A DNA stretch of 17,014 bases from Candidatus Geohydrothermomicrobium daggyaiense (GTDB taxonomy: Bacteria > Actinomycetota > Geothermincolia > Fen-727 > JACVIW01). A program made the translations under genes and the position numbers. Each line of letters opens with the position of its first letter. Within the stretch, counting starts at the first letter, position 1. Of the stretch, positions 16,291 through 17,014 are shown in pieces. Where the stretch lies: the NCBI GenBank assembly GCA_015711695.1, contig JACVIW010000014.1:1-17014 (forward strand). Direction: 5' to 3'. The notes below the pieces were generated by a model. It had not been told where the DNA came from. It saw nothing but the letters and a program-made list of their open reading frames with translations, and did no database searches.

Positions 16291-16923
16291 TGGAAACTCA
16301 TGATAGAATTTTTTCAAATGAAATCCCGCCTCTTTTAGCTCTCGCTCGACAAAGCCTGATAGAACCTCTCGAGCCCACTCAGGCTCGAAAAATCTCAAGA
16401 AAAAAAGCCCTATAGCTCTGTGCAGGATATTTCCACTCTTACCGTAATCAGCTACCAATAAAAATCCCCCTTTTTTGAGGACTCTCATACTCTCACCGAT
16501 TATCATCTTTCTGTCATGACTCCTGTTTTCGTGAAGTCCAAAAGAAATGTTTATAACGTCGGCAGAATCGGCTTCAAACGGGAGTTCCCTTGCGTCGGCA
16601 ACAACCGTCTCAACATTGGAAAGTCCCATTCGCTTAGCTCTTTTGCGCACCAACTCCAGGGCCCCAGGGTCAATGTCTACCGCGAAGACGCGCGCATCTG
16701 GATAGAGGCTAGCAAACTCAACTGCAGCAGAACCGATACCAGAGAGCAAATCAATGACAACTCTGGGATTTTCTCCTCCAAGCGAGGCAATCCTCTTTCT
16801 CAAGCCCCGTGAGAAAAGATAAAGAGGAATCTCCACGATATCGGATTTAATCAAGTACCAGATGAATATAGCATGATAGAGAAGCTCATCAAGAACCGTC
16901 CTAAAAAATAATCTCAGGCTCAT
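16222..16923 (-). CDS. Class I SAM-dependent methyltransferase
   Basis: A 233-residue methyltransferase of the Methyltransf_11/UbiE-like type. Motif I is VVIDLLSGIGSAAVEFA (about 55-71; LSGIGS in place of the usual GCGTG), the acidic residue binding the SAM ribose is in FAVDID (80-85), motif II region VVADARELPF (107-116), then RVLKKGGFLLVADY (147-160). The first ~45 residues are hydrophobic and aromatic and could bind a membrane surface, suggesting a lipid or quinone-like substrate; this is inference. There is no Shine-Dalgarno at the usual distance. Instead the ATG overlaps the stop of an upstream minus-strand frame (ATGA), so translation is probably coupled. Its last 23 codons overlap the end of the convergent ATPase gene; the conserved fold ends near FARAVKP, at the edge of the overlap. 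Confidence 0.85.
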   Translation of the reverse strand: MSLRLFFRTVLDELLYHAIFIWYLIKSDIVEIPLYLFSRGLRKRIASLGGENPRVVIDLLSGIGSAAVEFASLYPDARVFAVDIDPGALELVRKRAKRMGLSNVETVVADARELPFEADSADVINISFGLHENRSHDRKMIIGESMRVLKKGGFLLVADYGKSGNILHRAIGLFFLRFFEPEWAREVLSGFVERELKEAGFHLKKFYHEFPLSWFARAVKPDFDTVYQENRKD

Positions 16924-17014
16924 TTCGGATTAGATAACGGTCTCGACCTCCTTCGCAGGACTCTCGCTAACCGTTCAAACGCAAAGACGAAAACGCCAGA
17001 AGGCAGAAAAAGAA
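16920..17014 (-). CDS. C-terminal fragment of an unidentified upstream gene (partial)
   Basis: On the minus strand an open frame enters at the right edge and runs 30 codons to a TGA at 16920-16922, overlapping the methyltransferase ATG as ATGA. The tail is hydrophobic at first (LFLPSGVFVFAF) and then strongly basic (ERLARVLRRRSRP), like the end of a membrane-associated protein. The other two minus frames are closed. The four-base overlap, and the lack of a Shine-Dalgarno of its own before the methyltransferase, support a real upstream gene in the same operon. AAGGAGG at about 16948-16954 lies inside this frame, too far from the ATG to be an ordinary ribosome site. Product not recognisable. 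Confidence 0.45.
   Translation of the reverse strand, partial: LFLPSGVFVFAFERLARVLRRRSRPLSNPK

Noticed and set aside
16516..16812. Plus-strand open frame of 98 codons
   Set aside because: Antisense shadow of the methyltransferase, which has clear SAM motifs on the minus strand.
16936..16954. AAGGAGG as the ribosome site of the methyltransferase
   Set aside because: It is about 23 bases from the ATG with no alternative start codon in range; coupling through ATGA is a better explanation.
5711..16973. 12-base match GACTCTCGCTAA in two distant spacers
   Set aside because: A few exact 12-mers are expected by chance in 17 kb; the flanks do not match.
1..17014. Mobile elements, CRISPR, toxin-antitoxin or defence islands
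   Set aside because: No transposase, integrase, repeat-spacer array, tRNA-type attachment site or defence-domain protein is seen; every long frame has a chromosomal-type assignment.

Overview
This window is bacterial chromosome with dense, ordinary gene packing and an AT/GC balance that looks moderate by eye (not computed). I see no insertion sequence, phage gene, CRISPR array, tRNA or rRNA. The most informative landmark is the run metG - tatD - rsmA on the plus strand. Methionyl-tRNA synthetase, TatD DNase and 16S rRNA dimethyltransferase are classically neighbours in Gram-positive genomes (Firmicutes, Actinobacteria). Together with GTG/TTG starts and strong Shine-Dalgarno sequences, this hints at a Gram-positive-related or deep-branching lineage, but the taxonomic call is weak. 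The genes give no clear lifestyle marker.

Layout from left to right: (1) nt 1-3030 (+), a multi-PAS sensor histidine kinase whose 5' end lies outside the window. (2) nt 3043-5601 (-), a two-module FtsX/MacB-type permease without an ATPase partner, ending 12 bp from the kinase. (3) nt 5602-5942, a divergent control region with a perfect 9-bp dyad and a -10-like box. (4) nt 5943-6548 (+), a small nitroreductase. (5) nt 6648-8225 (-), an acyl-CoA synthetase-like adenylate-forming enzyme preceded by two palindromes. (6) nt 8410-9804 (-), a TldE/PmbA-family protein. (7) nt 9805-10107, a divergent leader region. (8) nt 10108-13455 (+), metG, tatD and rsmA, with two back-to-back hairpins between tatD and rsmA. 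(9) nt 13549-16290 (+), a P2-type cation-transporting ATPase with altered ion-site residues. (10) nt 16222-16923 (-), a class I SAM methyltransferase that overlaps the ATPase tail by 69 bp. (11) nt 16920-17014 (-), the last 30 codons of an unidentified gene whose stop overlaps the methyltransferase start as ATGA.

Functionally, metG, tatD and rsmA form a translation/housekeeping block. The kinase, permease, nitroreductase, ligase, TldE, ATPase and methyltransferase look like individually regulated genes, and nothing here ties them into one pathway. I found no convincing novel system. The observations most worth a second look are the ATPase ion-site substitutions, the convergent gene overlap, the tandem hairpins between tatD and rsmA, and the dyads upstream of the nitroreductase/permease pair and of the ligase.
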